Assembly (NCBI RefSeq): GCF_000025325.1
Contig: NC_013743.1
Location: 1,860,001 to 1,924,000, forward strand
Length of the DNA: 64,000 bases
From: Haloterrigena turkmenica DSM 5511
GTDB taxonomy: Archaea; Halobacteriota; Halobacteria; Halobacteriales; Natrialbaceae
Direction of reading: 5' to 3'
Shown piece after piece: positions 35,180-43,919 of the stretch (position 1 is the stretch's first letter; every line of letters starts with the position of its first letter). The notes below the pieces were generated by a model that was not told the DNA's origin, searched no databases, and saw only the letters and a list, made by a program, of their open reading frames with translations. Position numbers and translations under genes: made by a program.

Positions 35180-36919
35180 TCAGGTGAAGTCAACGGTGAG
35201 TCCGGGACCGCCGTCGTCGGCCCGAGCGCGCTCGCGAAGGGCCGTCTGCAGGCGTTTTCGACCGGTGCCGTGGACGTCTCGCGCGTCCTCGAGATTGACG
35301 TCGTAGATCGTCGGCGACGCCCGGGAGAAACTGCGCGAGCTCGCGGTGTCGACGACCAGCGACGCGAGTCCGAGGCGACGCTGGAAGATCGATCGCCGGG
35401 TCGAGACCGTCTGGATGCGGTAGTAGGGGATCACGGTCGTCCGTTGCTTCCAGAACCCGCGGCGGACGACGAGGTGATCCTCGCCGACGTAGTAGCCCAG
35501 GTGGACGTACTTCAGGTAGGCCGCGGGCGGGACTGCGACGAAGACGACGGCGGCGACGTACCAGCGTTCGAGGACCGTTACCCGCGTGACGGCGAACGCG
35601 GCCGCGACGACGACCGTTGCGACGATGGCGTACCGGACGAGATACCGTCGGAGCGCCGTCGTCGGTGGGCTCCGAAAGCGCGGCGATTCGACGCCGGTAA
35701 GCGTCTCGGTGAATCGGTGGACGCGACCCCGTTCCGCCAGGGGCACGGCGGACTGGCTGCCACCGCTGTCGCTGTCGGGGCCGTAGCCGGCCGTCTCGAC
35801 CCACAGCCCGGCGTAGCCGAGCAGCCGTTGGAGGGGGTTGGCACTCACCGTCACCGACTGGACCTTCTCGACGGGAATCGACCCGCTGTAGCGCTGGAGC
35901 AGCCCGCGCTCGTAGACGAAGTCTCCGCCGGCCCGACCGAGCCGGAAGTCGTAGTAGGCGGCGAACGTGTAGACGACGCTCAGCACGTACGCGGTCACGA
36001 CGCCGTTGACGACCGACACGACCGTGAGGATGCCGTAACTGGTCGGCGATCCCTCGCCCAGATTCGCGGGACCGCCGAACGGCCGCGCGGCGCTCACGAG
36101 CAGGCTGATAGCGAGGTCGGTCGCGAAGAAGAACAGCCCCAGGAGGGCCGCGGCGGCGGCGGGACGGAACGACGTAAACGAGTAGAGCAGGAGTTCCCGC
36201 GCCTCGAGTGCGAACAGGTGCTGTCGACGCGGTCCCCGCGAGTCGGGTCCGGCGACGCGATCGCGACTGTCCGAGACCGGTCCCGAGTCGCTCGTTGTCG
36301 TACCGTCCGTCGAGTCGGGTTCCGCCGCTGATTCCCCGGCGTCGGGTACCGGTTCGTCAAGGTCGGTCGTGGCGTTCGTCCGCTCGGTCTCGGTGTCGCT
36401 CGAGGCCTCGTCGATCGTCCGTTCGTCGGTCGTCGCCGACGCGTCGCGCCGCCCGCGCTCGTGCCGGCGATCCCTCACATCGGCTGTCCGCGTTCGGATC
36501 TGGTGTTGCAGTCGGGTGGCTTCCGATTCGCTGACGAAGTTCAGCGCCGCCTCGGTGCTGCCGCCGCCGGCGGTCTCGATCGAGACGACGGCGAGGCCCA
36601 GCAGTCGCTGGACCACTCCCTGCCGGACGTCGACGTTCTGGATGCGTTCGTACGGGATTTCGCGCGATCGGCGAGCGAACACGCCCGACGAGACGTCGAA
36701 CGTGTCCGGAGTGATGCCGTACTCGAACCGGTAGAAGTAGGCGATCCCGTAGGCCGCGCCGGCGACGAGTCCCACCGGTGCGGCGATCGGAACCCAGGCC
36801 GAATCGATGGGACCGAAGATCCCGCCGAGGACGAGCGTGAGGATCGTCGCGGCCGACAGCCAGAGGAACCCGTACTGGAGGGCGTAGGCGGCCGCGCTGA
36901 GTGGGTGCAGACGGTTCAT
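35180..36919 (-). CDS. membrane protein with three bPH_2 domains, YdbT-like, copy B
   Basis: The 579-residue paralogue of copy A keeps all three PH repeats (FDVSSGVFARRSREIPYERI; FVYERGLLQRYSGSIPVEKV; LVVRRGFWKQRTTVIPYYRI) and the inter-repeat helices. The main difference is a longer, Asp/Thr/Ser-rich linker at about 155-225 between the first and second PH repeats. It lies 5 bp after the small PH gene of copy B. Confidence 0.9.
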   Translation of the reverse strand: MNRLHPLSAAAYALQYGFLWLSAATILTLVLGGIFGPIDSAWVPIAAPVGLVAGAAYGIAYFYRFEYGITPDTFDVSSGVFARRSREIPYERIQNVDVRQGVVQRLLGLAVVSIETAGGGSTEAALNFVSESEATRLQHQIRTRTADVRDRRHERGRRDASATTDERTIDEASSDTETERTNATTDLDEPVPDAGESAAEPDSTDGTTTSDSGPVSDSRDRVAGPDSRGPRRQHLFALEARELLLYSFTSFRPAAAAALLGLFFFATDLAISLLVSAARPFGGPANLGEGSPTSYGILTVVSVVNGVVTAYVLSVVYTFAAYYDFRLGRAGGDFVYERGLLQRYSGSIPVEKVQSVTVSANPLQRLLGYAGLWVETAGYGPDSDSGGSQSAVPLAERGRVHRFTETLTGVESPRFRSPPTTALRRYLVRYAIVATVVVAAAFAVTRVTVLERWYVAAVVFVAVPPAAYLKYVHLGYYVGEDHLVVRRGFWKQRTTVIPYYRIQTVSTRRSIFQRRLGLASLVVDTASSRSFSRASPTIYDVNLEDARDVHGTGRKRLQTALRERARADDGGPGLTVDFT

Positions 36920-36924
36920 CGCGA

Positions 36925-37386
36925 TCAGACGGCGTCGGTGGCGTCGCTCTCGGTGGCCAGTTGACGGAGCGTGTCCTGAATCTTCTCGGCTCGATCCGGC
37001 GTCAACCCGGGGATGCGGACGTCAGCGTTCCGCGAGCCCGCCGTGTAGACGATCACGCTCGAGAGGCCGAAGACGCGTTCGACCGGGCCGAACTGCGTGT
37101 CGACGTGCTGGACGCGGACGAACGGGACCGCGGTTTCGACGAACGTGACCACGCCCCGCTCTAAATAGAGCGCGTCCGATTCGATCTCGAACCGCCAGAC
37201 GCCGTAGCGCCGGACGGCGTAGGCGACGCCGAGGACGAAACCGAACGCGACGACGCCGCCGAGGGCGGCCGTCGGAACGTCGACGAGCCACCGGTCGACG
37301 GCCGCGAGTCCGACGCCGAGAGCGATCGCCGCGAGCGCCCCCTGTGTGATCCAGAGCAGTCGGACGCGGGGGTGAAGCGATTCCAT
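36925..37386 (-). CDS. small bPH_2 membrane protein, YdbS-like, copy B
   Basis: The 153-residue protein is the same length as copy A and nearly collinear with it (MESLHPRVRLLWITQGALAA start; LYLERGVVTFVETAVPFVRV; GSRNADVRIPGLTPDRA). It is the first gene of the four-gene PH cluster on the minus strand, so the promoter for the cluster should lie upstream near 37390-37430. Confidence 0.9.
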   Translation of the reverse strand: MESLHPRVRLLWITQGALAAIALGVGLAAVDRWLVDVPTAALGGVVAFGFVLGVAYAVRRYGVWRFEIESDALYLERGVVTFVETAVPFVRVQHVDTQFGPVERVFGLSSVIVYTAGSRNADVRIPGLTPDRAEKIQDTLRQLATESDATDAV

Positions 37387-37482
37387 ACGGGTATCTTTCA
37401 GGAATGGCGGATAAAACTGGGGTTCGGCCGTTCGGCGTCGCGGCCGACGGTCAGGGGATCGCCAGCCATGGCAACCCGTCGG

Positions 37483-37737
37483 TTAGCCCTCGTACTCCTC
37501 GTATTCCTCGGGCGTGTAGGTCGACAGCTCGAGGGCGTGGATGTCGGTCGTCATGTGGCCATCGAGGGCGTCGTAGACCTGCTGGTGTTGCTGGACCAGC
37601 GGCAGCCCCTCGAACGCGGGCGAGACGACCGTCGCCGCGAGGTGGTCGTCGTCGTGTTCGTCTCGCGCGTGCGTGACCTCCGCCTCAGCGTCCTCGAGGT
37701 TCGATTCGATGAGTTCCTCGACGTCTGCCAGTTGCAT
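37483..37737 (-). CDS. BolA/IbaG family protein
   Basis: The 84-residue protein has the BolA fold: start LADVEELIESNLEDAEAEV, the loop DDDHLAATVVSPAFEGLPLVQQHQQVYDAL in which the conserved His of BolA-Grx cluster binding may lie, and a final HALELSTYTPEEYEEYEG. BolA proteins partner with monothiol glutaredoxins in iron-sulfur trafficking. I chose ATG 37737 because the longer reading adds 81 unrelated basic residues, and a T-rich box lies 28 bases before it. Confidence 0.88.
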   Translation of the reverse strand: MQLADVEELIESNLEDAEAEVTHARDEHDDDHLAATVVSPAFEGLPLVQQHQQVYDALDGHMTTDIHALELSTYTPEEYEEYEG

Positions 37738-37868
37738 GGTCGAAACGACGGGCGCTCGAGGCAAAAACACGGCGGTCCCGATACGTCCGAGCGAGCGTCC
37801 CGACGACCGAGTAGTCCGGGAGCGAGCGAGCCGACGATCGGACGACCCGCGATCGGCGAACGGCGTCG

Positions 37869-37901
37869 TATTTATTGTGTCGGCCGCCCCGATGGGCGGT
37901 A
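37869..37901 (+). promoter_or_regulatory. TATA box deciding the start at 37901
   Basis: TATTTATTG is centred 27 bases before ATG 37901, so the transcript should begin on that codon. A second ATG nine bases earlier (37892) would lie upstream of the predicted transcript start. Confidence 0.6.
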
Positions 37902-38395
37902 TGTCACTGGCCGCCGAGACCCGACGCACGGCCGAGGAGCATCCGTTTCTCGTGACGGCGCTGCGCGCGGGAATCGTCAACTACACCGCTGCCGCTCGGT
38001 TCCTCGAGGTGGACGGCGAGACCGACGCGATCGCGACGGCGCTGCGCCGCTACGCCGAGGAGTTGTCGGCTTACGAAACGGACTCACGCGACGTTCGCGT
38101 GCGCATGGAAAGCGGAATCGGGTCCGTCGTCGGCGACGCAGAGGCGGAGGCGCTGCTCACCGTCGGCGGAGCGGCCTTCGGTCCCGAGGGCGGCGATCAT
38201 ACGGCGATCATCGCGGCCGGGGCCGTCGACGCGGCCGCGCTCGCCGCAGTCCTCCAGCGGTTGTCGCTCGAGGAGATCGCACCGATCGCGGCCGGCGTCG
38301 GCGAAGGGACGTTGCTGGTCGTCGTCGATCGGCTAGCGGGAGCGAACGCGTTGCGGGCCGTCGAGGACGCGCTCGCGGCCGTGCCGACCGAATAG
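37901..38395 (+). CDS. conserved haloarchaeal protein of unknown function
   Basis: The 164-residue acidic protein has an N-terminal helix pair (AETRRTAEEHPFLVTALRAGIVNYTAAARFL) and two alpha/beta halves (VVGDAEAEALLTVGGAAF and GEGTLLVVVDRLAGANALRAVEDAL) that look like ACT- or aspartokinase-type regulatory folds. The N-terminal part resembles a small DNA-binding helix bundle. I do not recognise a named family with confidence. Confidence 0.75.
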   Translation: MSLAAETRRTAEEHPFLVTALRAGIVNYTAAARFLEVDGETDAIATALRRYAEELSAYETDSRDVRVRMESGIGSVVGDAEAEALLTVGGAAFGPEGGDHTAIIAAGAVDAAALAAVLQRLSLEEIAPIAAGVGEGTLLVVVDRLAGANALRAVEDALAAVPTE

Positions 38396-38452
38396 CTGCT
38401 CGCGTTGCCGTACATATATTTACAGGAGGACGTTGGCTATCGTGGTTGCTGG

Positions 38453-38578
38453 ATGACTTCTCGCACCACGGCGACGCGCACGAACCGAGTACCGACCCGA
38501 TCACTGGTTCGACGGGCCGAGCGAAACGGCGGCGCGGGGGCCCTCACTCGACGACCAGGCGGGTGTGATGGCGGATGA
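38453..38578 (+). CDS. basic 41-residue upstream ORF (tentative)
   Basis: A frame from ATG 38453 runs 41 codons to a TGA that overlaps the patatin ATG as ATGA. A TATA-like CATATATTT (38413-38421) and an AGGAGG run (38423-38428) lie upstream, though AGGAGG is too far from this ATG for ordinary use. The product is Arg-rich with no recognised domain. It may be a coupling leader or chance. Confidence 0.25.
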   Translation: MTSRTTATRTNRVPTRSLVRRAERNGGAGALTRRPGGCDGG

Positions 38579-39603
38579 GCGACGAAAACGCCGACGCGAG
38601 TCGGCCGGACGCGACGCCCGAATCGACGGCGGACTCGAACGGGCCGCGACGGATCGCGATCGCCTGTCAGGGCGGCGGGAGCCACACCGCATTCGGGGCA
38701 GGTGTGCTCCGCGAGCTCCTCGCGAACTGGACGGCGGGCGAGGAACGGTTCGAACTGGTCGGTATCAGCGGCACCTCCGGCGGTGCCGTCAACGCGCTGG
38801 GCGTCTGGTACGGGCTGCTCACCGGCGGCCCGTCGACGGCGGTCGAGATCCTCGACGGGATCTGGAGCGATCTCGCGGCGAGCGACGCGTTCGATCGACT
38901 CCTCAACGACTGGGTCCGGATCTATACCCGTCTCGACAGTATGGGCGTCGGGCTGCCGAGCGTGAGTCCGTACCGCCTCCCCTACGACGACGCGGCACAG
39001 CGACGACTGGCCGAGATCCTCGAGCGGTACGTCGACTTCGACGCGATTCCCGAACTCAGCGGCGCCAAGCGAACGGAGCTCGTCGTCGGCGCCGTCAACC
39101 TCGAGCGCGGCGACTTCGAGACGTTCACCAATGAGGACGTCACCGCGTCCGCGGTGCTCGCTTCTGCGGCGCTGCCGACGTTTTTCGAAGCCGTCGAGAT
39201 CGACGGACAGCACTACTGGGACGGGCTCTTCTCACAGAATCCGCCGGTGCACGACCTGATGTCGGTCCCCGGCGATCGGACACCCGACGAGCTCTGGGTC
39301 GTCCAGATCAACCCCCAGCGACGGTCGGAGACGCCGACGACGCTCACGGAGATCGCCGACCGGCGCAACGAACTCGGCGGAAACATCTCGCTGAATCAGG
39401 AGCTTCGGTTCATCGAACGGATCAACGAGTGGATCGAGGCGGGCCACTTCGACCATCCCGACTACACGGTGACGACGATCCACCGGATCGAACTCACGGG
39501 GTATCACCACGCGACCAAACTCGATCGCGATCCCGATTTCCTCGAGGAACTGATGTCGCGGGGAGAGCGGCAGGCCGCGGCGTTCCTCGCCGATCGGACC
39601 TAA
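38575..39603 (+). CDS. patatin-like phospholipase
   Basis: Patatins hydrolyse acyl esters with a Ser-Asp dyad. The 342-residue protein has the oxyanion glycine loop CQGGGSHTAFGAGVL at about 29-43, the nucleophile elbow GISGTSGGAVNAL (Ser in GTSGG, near residue 68) and the Asp motif YWDGLFSQNPPV near residue 218. The N-terminal 20 residues are acidic and disordered. Archaeal membrane lipids are ethers, so its natural substrate is unclear; fatty-acid esters or storage polyesters are possible. Confidence 0.92.
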   Translation: MSDENADASRPDATPESTADSNGPRRIAIACQGGGSHTAFGAGVLRELLANWTAGEERFELVGISGTSGGAVNALGVWYGLLTGGPSTAVEILDGIWSDLAASDAFDRLLNDWVRIYTRLDSMGVGLPSVSPYRLPYDDAAQRRLAEILERYVDFDAIPELSGAKRTELVVGAVNLERGDFETFTNEDVTASAVLASAALPTFFEAVEIDGQHYWDGLFSQNPPVHDLMSVPGDRTPDELWVVQINPQRRSETPTTLTEIADRRNELGGNISLNQELRFIERINEWIEAGHFDHPDYTVTTIHRIELTGYHHATKLDRDPDFLEELMSRGERQAAAFLADRT

Positions 39604-39672
39604 GCTCGCCACCGTCGATCGCCGACGCGTGCGCCCGGGGTTTCGGCCGTCACGCTCCCGAAGGAGGTCAAA

Positions 39673-39706
39673 CGCTTTAACTACCGGCCGCGGGAAGTGT
39701 CGCTAA
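39673..39706 (+). promoter_or_regulatory. TATA box deciding the cysS start
   Basis: CTTTAACTA is centred about 27 bases before ATG 39706, fitting a leaderless mRNA. An in-frame GTG nine bases earlier is less likely. Confidence 0.6.
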
Positions 39707-41202
39707 TGACCCTGCACGTGACGAACACGTTGACGGGCGAGAAGGAGCCGTTCGAGCCACGGGATCCCGAGAGCGTCCTGCTGTACTACTGTGGCCTGAC
39801 GGTCTCCGACCCGCCCCACCTGGGCCACGCGCGGTCGTGGGTCCACGTCGACGTCATGCACCGCTGGCTCGAGTACATAGGCTACGACGTGCGTCACGTC
39901 GAGAACTTCACCGACATCAACGAGAAGATCGTCGCCCGTGTCGGCGAGGACGACCTGGGCGAGGACGAACTCCACGTCGCCGAGACCTACATCGAACGCA
40001 CCCTCGCGGACATGCGCTCGCTGAACCTCCTGCGGGCCGAGGTCTACCCCCGCGTCTCCGAGCACGTCCCCGAGATCATCGACCTCGTCGAGACCTTGGT
40101 CGAAGAGGGCTACGCCTACGAGTCCAACGGCTCGGTCTACTTCGACGTGACGAGCTTCGAGGAGTACGGCAAGCTCTCGAACCAGGAACTCGACGAGATC
40201 GAGTCCCAGGGCGACCCGGACGAGCGCTCGGAGAAGCGCCACCCTGCGGACTTCGCGCTCTGGAAGGCCGGCGGCGTCGACGAGAGCGCGATCGAGGAAC
40301 ACCGCCACGAGGGCGCGGCGCCGGCCGAGGAGGCCTGCGAGACGTCCCAGACGTGGGAGTCGCCGTGGGGCGAGGGCCGACCCGGCTGGCACATCGAGTG
40401 CTCGGCGATGAGCATGACCCACTTAGACGAGACCTTGGACATCCACGTCGGAGGACGGGACCTCGTCTTCCCCCACCACGAGAACGAGGTCGCCCAGTCC
40501 GAGGCCGCCACGGGCCAGGCGTTCGCGAACTACTGGCTCCACTGCGAACTGTTCCAGATGGACGACGAGAAGATGTCCTCGAGTCTGGGCAACTTCGTGA
40601 CCGTCGACGACGCGGTCGACCAGTGGGGGACGAACGTCCTGCGGACGTTCCTGACCGCGGGCTCGTACAACAGCAAACAGCTCTACTCCGACGAGACGAT
40701 CGCCGAGGCCGAAGAACGCTGGGATCGCCTCGAGCGCGCCTACGAGGCCGCAGTCGAGGCGGTCGACTCCCCCGATGCGCGAACGAAAGTCGAGGACGCG
40801 TCGTTCCGCGACGAGATCGAGACCGCCCGGGAGTCGTTCGTCGCGGCGATGAACGACGACTTCAACACGCGCGAGGCCCAGTCCGCGCTGCTGTCGGTCG
40901 CGACGGCGATCAATGCTCACCTCGAGGACCGCGCGGAGTACGATTACCGCGGGCTTCGGGACGCCGTCGACGTCCTCGAGGAGCTCGGCGCCGTGCTCGG
41001 CCTCTCCTTCGCCGGCGAGACGACCGGGACGGCCGACCTCGCGGGCGACGTCGTCGACCTCGTCCTCGAGGTCCGCGAGCGCGAACGCGAGGCGGGCAAC
41101 TACGAGCGCGCCGACGACCTGCGCGACGAACTGCAGGCGCTGGGAATCGAGGTCCAGGACACCGACGACGGCGCGACCTATCGGCTGCCCTCCGGCGAGT
41201 AG
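39706..41202 (+). CDS. cysS: cysteinyl-tRNA synthetase
   Basis: CysRS charges tRNA-Cys. The 498-residue class I synthetase has HLGH at 38-41 (HIGH box), KMSSS at 289-293 (KMSKS loop), and the zinc ligands expected of the family: Cys29, a Cys in WHIECSAMS, and His/Glu in FPHHENEVAQSEA. The C-terminal helical anticodon-binding domain ends with ERADDLRDELQALGIEVQDT. Complete and of normal length. Confidence 0.97.
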   Translation: MTLHVTNTLTGEKEPFEPRDPESVLLYYCGLTVSDPPHLGHARSWVHVDVMHRWLEYIGYDVRHVENFTDINEKIVARVGEDDLGEDELHVAETYIERTLADMRSLNLLRAEVYPRVSEHVPEIIDLVETLVEEGYAYESNGSVYFDVTSFEEYGKLSNQELDEIESQGDPDERSEKRHPADFALWKAGGVDESAIEEHRHEGAAPAEEACETSQTWESPWGEGRPGWHIECSAMSMTHLDETLDIHVGGRDLVFPHHENEVAQSEAATGQAFANYWLHCELFQMDDEKMSSSLGNFVTVDDAVDQWGTNVLRTFLTAGSYNSKQLYSDETIAEAEERWDRLERAYEAAVEAVDSPDARTKVEDASFRDEIETARESFVAAMNDDFNTREAQSALLSVATAINAHLEDRAEYDYRGLRDAVDVLEELGAVLGLSFAGETTGTADLAGDVVDLVLEVREREREAGNYERADDLRDELQALGIEVQDTDDGATYRLPSGE

Positions 41203-41317
41203 CGGTCGGCCGACGGTCCGCGAACCGTCGATTCCGACGCCGGCGTCCGTCTCTCCGTTCCACGACGTGACGAAGACCACGAAATTTATACTTCAGAATA
41301 CGGTCGACCAGAATAGT

Positions 41318-42019
41318 ATGAATCGACGACGTTTCCTCGCCGCGGCTGCAGCCGGTGCCGTCGGCGCATCGGCGGGCTGTCTCAGCGATCTCATCGACGA
41401 CGCCACGACGTTCGAGGCGTCGCCGATCCGCGTCAGCGAGGACGCGGCCGGCGAGGCCGGCTACGAGTACAAGGGAACCGAAGAGCTCGTCGAAGAGCGG
41501 GAGTTCGCCGGCGAGTCGGTCGAAGTCACGAACTACATCACCGAGTACACGCGGACCATCGACTTCCCGCTGGACGCGCTCGGCGACGACCCGGAGGCCG
41601 GCGTCTTCGCGCTCGTCTCGACGCCGCAGGTCTCCGTCGCCGGCGAGGAGTTCAACCCCGTCGGGGAGATGTCCAAGGCCGAGCTCGTCGAATACCTGCA
41701 GGGACAGTACGAGGGCCTCGAGGTCGGCGATAACGTCGGCGGCCGGGCCATCACCAAAGACGAGATCGACGGCCTCGACGCGGCGGTGCGGTTCGACACG
41801 TGGGAGGGGACGGCGACGCTGCAGGGCGAAACCGAGGTCGACGTCTACGTCGACGTCGCCCGGGCCGAACACGGCGGCGACCACGTGGTCGTCGTCGCCG
41901 TCTATCCCGACGACGAGAACGTCCCGATGGAGTCCGAACAGGACCGCGCCGATACCATGACCGCCGGAATCCAGCACGGCGACGACGTGGACGTCGATCT
42001 CAAGGACAGCGACGAGTAA
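41318..42019 (+). CDS. DUF6517-type lipoprotein
   Basis: The 233-residue protein has a Tat-like start (MNRRRFLAAAAAG) and lipobox SAGC with Cys21, so it is a membrane-anchored exoprotein. The body matches the haloarchaeal DUF6517 pattern: EYTRTIDFPLDALGDDPEAGVFALVSTPQVSVAGEEFNPVGEM, then QYEGLEVGDNVGG and a final VVVVAVYPDDE. Function unknown. AATTTATACTT lies about 31 bases before ATG 41318. Confidence 0.85.
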   Translation: MNRRRFLAAAAAGAVGASAGCLSDLIDDATTFEASPIRVSEDAAGEAGYEYKGTEELVEEREFAGESVEVTNYITEYTRTIDFPLDALGDDPEAGVFALVSTPQVSVAGEEFNPVGEMSKAELVEYLQGQYEGLEVGDNVGGRAITKDEIDGLDAAVRFDTWEGTATLQGETEVDVYVDVARAEHGGDHVVVVAVYPDDENVPMESEQDRADTMTAGIQHGDDVDVDLKDSDE

Positions 42020-42123
42020 CTCGAGCGGACCCCGATCGTACTCGGTCCGAGCCGGTGTAATTCAGCGCGATTCGTTTTCCCGCAGACTAGCATTCTCGAG
42101 GCCGGAGCGGCCGCCAGCCGCGA

Positions 42124-43212
42124 TCAGAGGCCGAGCGCCGTCGCCAGCGAGAGCCCGCTCGCGAGCGCGCCGATCAGGTAGCCGGCGATCGCACCGCCGT
42201 TGAGCAGCGGCAGTCCCGCGTGGGGTCGCCCCTTGAGAACCATGTGCATGAGAACGAGTAGGCCGGCGATCGTTCCGAGCAGCGCGCCCAGCGCCGGGAC
42301 GTTCAACGTGATCACGGGGACGTCGATCGTCCCGACCTCGAGGAAGTACGCCGCGCTCGCGACGAGGACGGTCGGGATGACGGCGTCGCCGAGTCCGATG
42401 AAGAGTGCGTCGCGCTCGAGAGCGCCGTCCCCGTCGGCCGCCGGGTCGGCGTCGGTCTCGTCCGCCGCCGACGCGTCGTCGGGACGCGACCCGCCGTCGG
42501 TGCTCGAGGCGGTGGCTGGACTCGAATCGCCGGCGCCGCTCGAATCGCCGGTGTCGCTTCCAGCGTCGGCCTCTTCGTGGCCGTCGACGACGCCCTCGGT
42601 GCTCTCGGGGTCGAGGTAGGAAAACGAGAGCGTCGTCGGGACGACGAGGACGACGGGGATCTTGAGGGCCATCACGCCCTCCGCGAGGTCGAGCATGTGC
42701 TCGGTGCCGTAGACGCTGATCGCGTCGTAGACCGCGAGGACGGAGAGCAACAGCAGTGCGGGAAGGAGCCCGAAGCTGATGCCGAACAGCGCGGCCGCAC
42801 CGGCGCCCATCACGACGCCCGTGATGTCGATGACGTACCACTCGGGATACAGCAGGAGGGCGCCGCCGACGGCCACGGCGGCGGCCGCGGCGACGGCGTT
42901 AACCGAGCCCACCGTGATGACGGACGGGACGAGTTCGGCGAAGACGTACCACGAGATCATTACGCTGACGCCGATGATCATGGCCTTGATGAGCCACTCG
43001 ACGTCGTACTTGATGGTGACGAGCATGAGCGCGGTCGCGACGAGAATGATGCCGAAGTAGACGAGACTGTTGGTCGGATCGTCGGGATTCTCGACGGACT
43101 GGTGGCCACCCTCGTAGAAGGGCTGGACCAGCGCCAGCGCGCCGAGTTGGACGCTCAAAAAGAGCGCGACCGTCAGTCCGACGGCGAGGAGGACTCGCGT
43201 CCGATCGTTCAT
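42124..43212 (-). CDS. presenilin/signal-peptide-peptidase-like aspartyl protease (A22)
   Basis: The 362-residue intramembrane protease has nine likely membrane helices. The catalytic aspartates are Asp163 in VYDAISVYG and Asp276 in GLGDAVIP. The third family element is PHAGLPLLNGGAIAGYL, in place of PAL. A hydrophilic Ser/Asp-rich loop at about 203-268 separates the catalytic helices, as in PSH of Methanoculleus. Substrates are probably remnant signal peptides or membrane helices. Together with the rhomboid at 4259-6100 it is the second intramembrane protease in the window. Confidence 0.93.
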   Translation of the reverse strand: MNDRTRVLLAVGLTVALFLSVQLGALALVQPFYEGGHQSVENPDDPTNSLVYFGIILVATALMLVTIKYDVEWLIKAMIIGVSVMISWYVFAELVPSVITVGSVNAVAAAAAVAVGGALLLYPEWYVIDITGVVMGAGAAALFGISFGLLPALLLLSVLAVYDAISVYGTEHMLDLAEGVMALKIPVVLVVPTTLSFSYLDPESTEGVVDGHEEADAGSDTGDSSGAGDSSPATASSTDGGSRPDDASAADETDADPAADGDGALERDALFIGLGDAVIPTVLVASAAYFLEVGTIDVPVITLNVPALGALLGTIAGLLVLMHMVLKGRPHAGLPLLNGGAIAGYLIGALASGLSLATALGL

Positions 43213-43300
43213 AGCCCGCGGTTCGCACCCGCCTCCTATGGGTGTTTTCCTCTCCCCTCGAGTCGGTTCGAAGAATCGCCGACGCGAGGCTGAGACGACG

Positions 43301-43561
43301 CTACCGCGCGTACAGCGTCGATCCGACCAGCGATGGCAGATGGACGTCGTCGTCCGGCGTCACCGCGAGATACGGGCGGTCGACCGGGCCGAAGACGTCG
43401 ACGACGCGACCGACCGACTCGAGCGAGTCGTCGAGGACCGACGTCCCGATCTCGTCGCGGAACCGGTCGCCGGAGTCGCCGTTCGATCCGTCGTCGGTGT
43501 CCTCCGCCCGCAGGACGGCCAGTCCCTGTGCGGTGCGGACGACGGAGCCGATCCGACGCAC
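43301..43561 (-). CDS. gar1: H/ACA ribonucleoprotein protein Gar1
   Basis: Archaeal Gar1 binds Cbf5 in H/ACA RNPs that make pseudouridine in rRNA. The 86-residue protein has the family beta barrel: MRRIGSVVRTAQGLAVLRAE, then IGTSVLDDSLESVGRVVDVFGPVDRPYLAVTP and a final STLYAR. The GTG start at 43561 is chosen because it is one base after the srp19 stop and gives the expected length and first strand; the longer in-frame reading is srp19 in another frame. Cotranscribed with srp19. Confidence 0.93.
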   Translation of the reverse strand: MRRIGSVVRTAQGLAVLRAEDTDDGSNGDSGDRFRDEIGTSVLDDSLESVGRVVDVFGPVDRPYLAVTPDDDVHLPSLVGSTLYAR

Positions 43562-43562
43562 G

Positions 43563-43844
43563 TCAGTCCCGCATCGCGACGACGTACGCCGCGACGGCCT
43601 GAACGAGGTCGTTTTTCGTCGAGTCGTCGGCGCCGCGGACGACGACGCGACCGCGATCGGCCCAGTGCTCTCGAGAGTAGGCCTTGTCTCGCTCGATCGT
43701 GGCGTCGTAGCCGATCTGCTGAACGGCTTTCGCGATTTCGTCGACCGTCGGTTCGTCGACCGCGAGGTCCTGGGAGACGCGCCGCCCCTCCGAGCGGGTG
43801 CGGTTCGCGTCGAGATAGGCGGGCCAGATGACGTTTTCGACCAT
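43563..43844 (-). CDS. srp19: signal recognition particle 19 kDa protein SRP19
   Basis: SRP19 binds 7S RNA and prepares it for SRP54. The 93-residue protein has the family start [23 protein letters not shown], with the Trp-Pro-x-Tyr-Leu pattern, and [27 protein letters not shown] in the second half. ATG 43844 is preferred; a longer reading adds 13 residues. The gar1 start is one base downstream. Confidence 0.94.
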   Translation of the reverse strand: MVENVIWPAYLDANRTRSEGRRVSQDLAVDEPTVDEIAKAVQQIGYDATIERDKAYSREHWADRGRVVVRGADDSTKNDLVQAVAAYVVAMRD

Positions 43845-43919
43845 ACGCTCATCTCGGCGGTCCGACGGGTAAATGCTTTTCAAAACGGGGCGCCGGGGAC
43901 GGCGATTGCGGTTCGGCGG

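Noticed and set aside
34633-35193. A 186-residue minus-strand frame over the small PH gene
   Set aside because: Same strand but out of frame with a well-supported PH protein; Arg/Pro-rich shadow.
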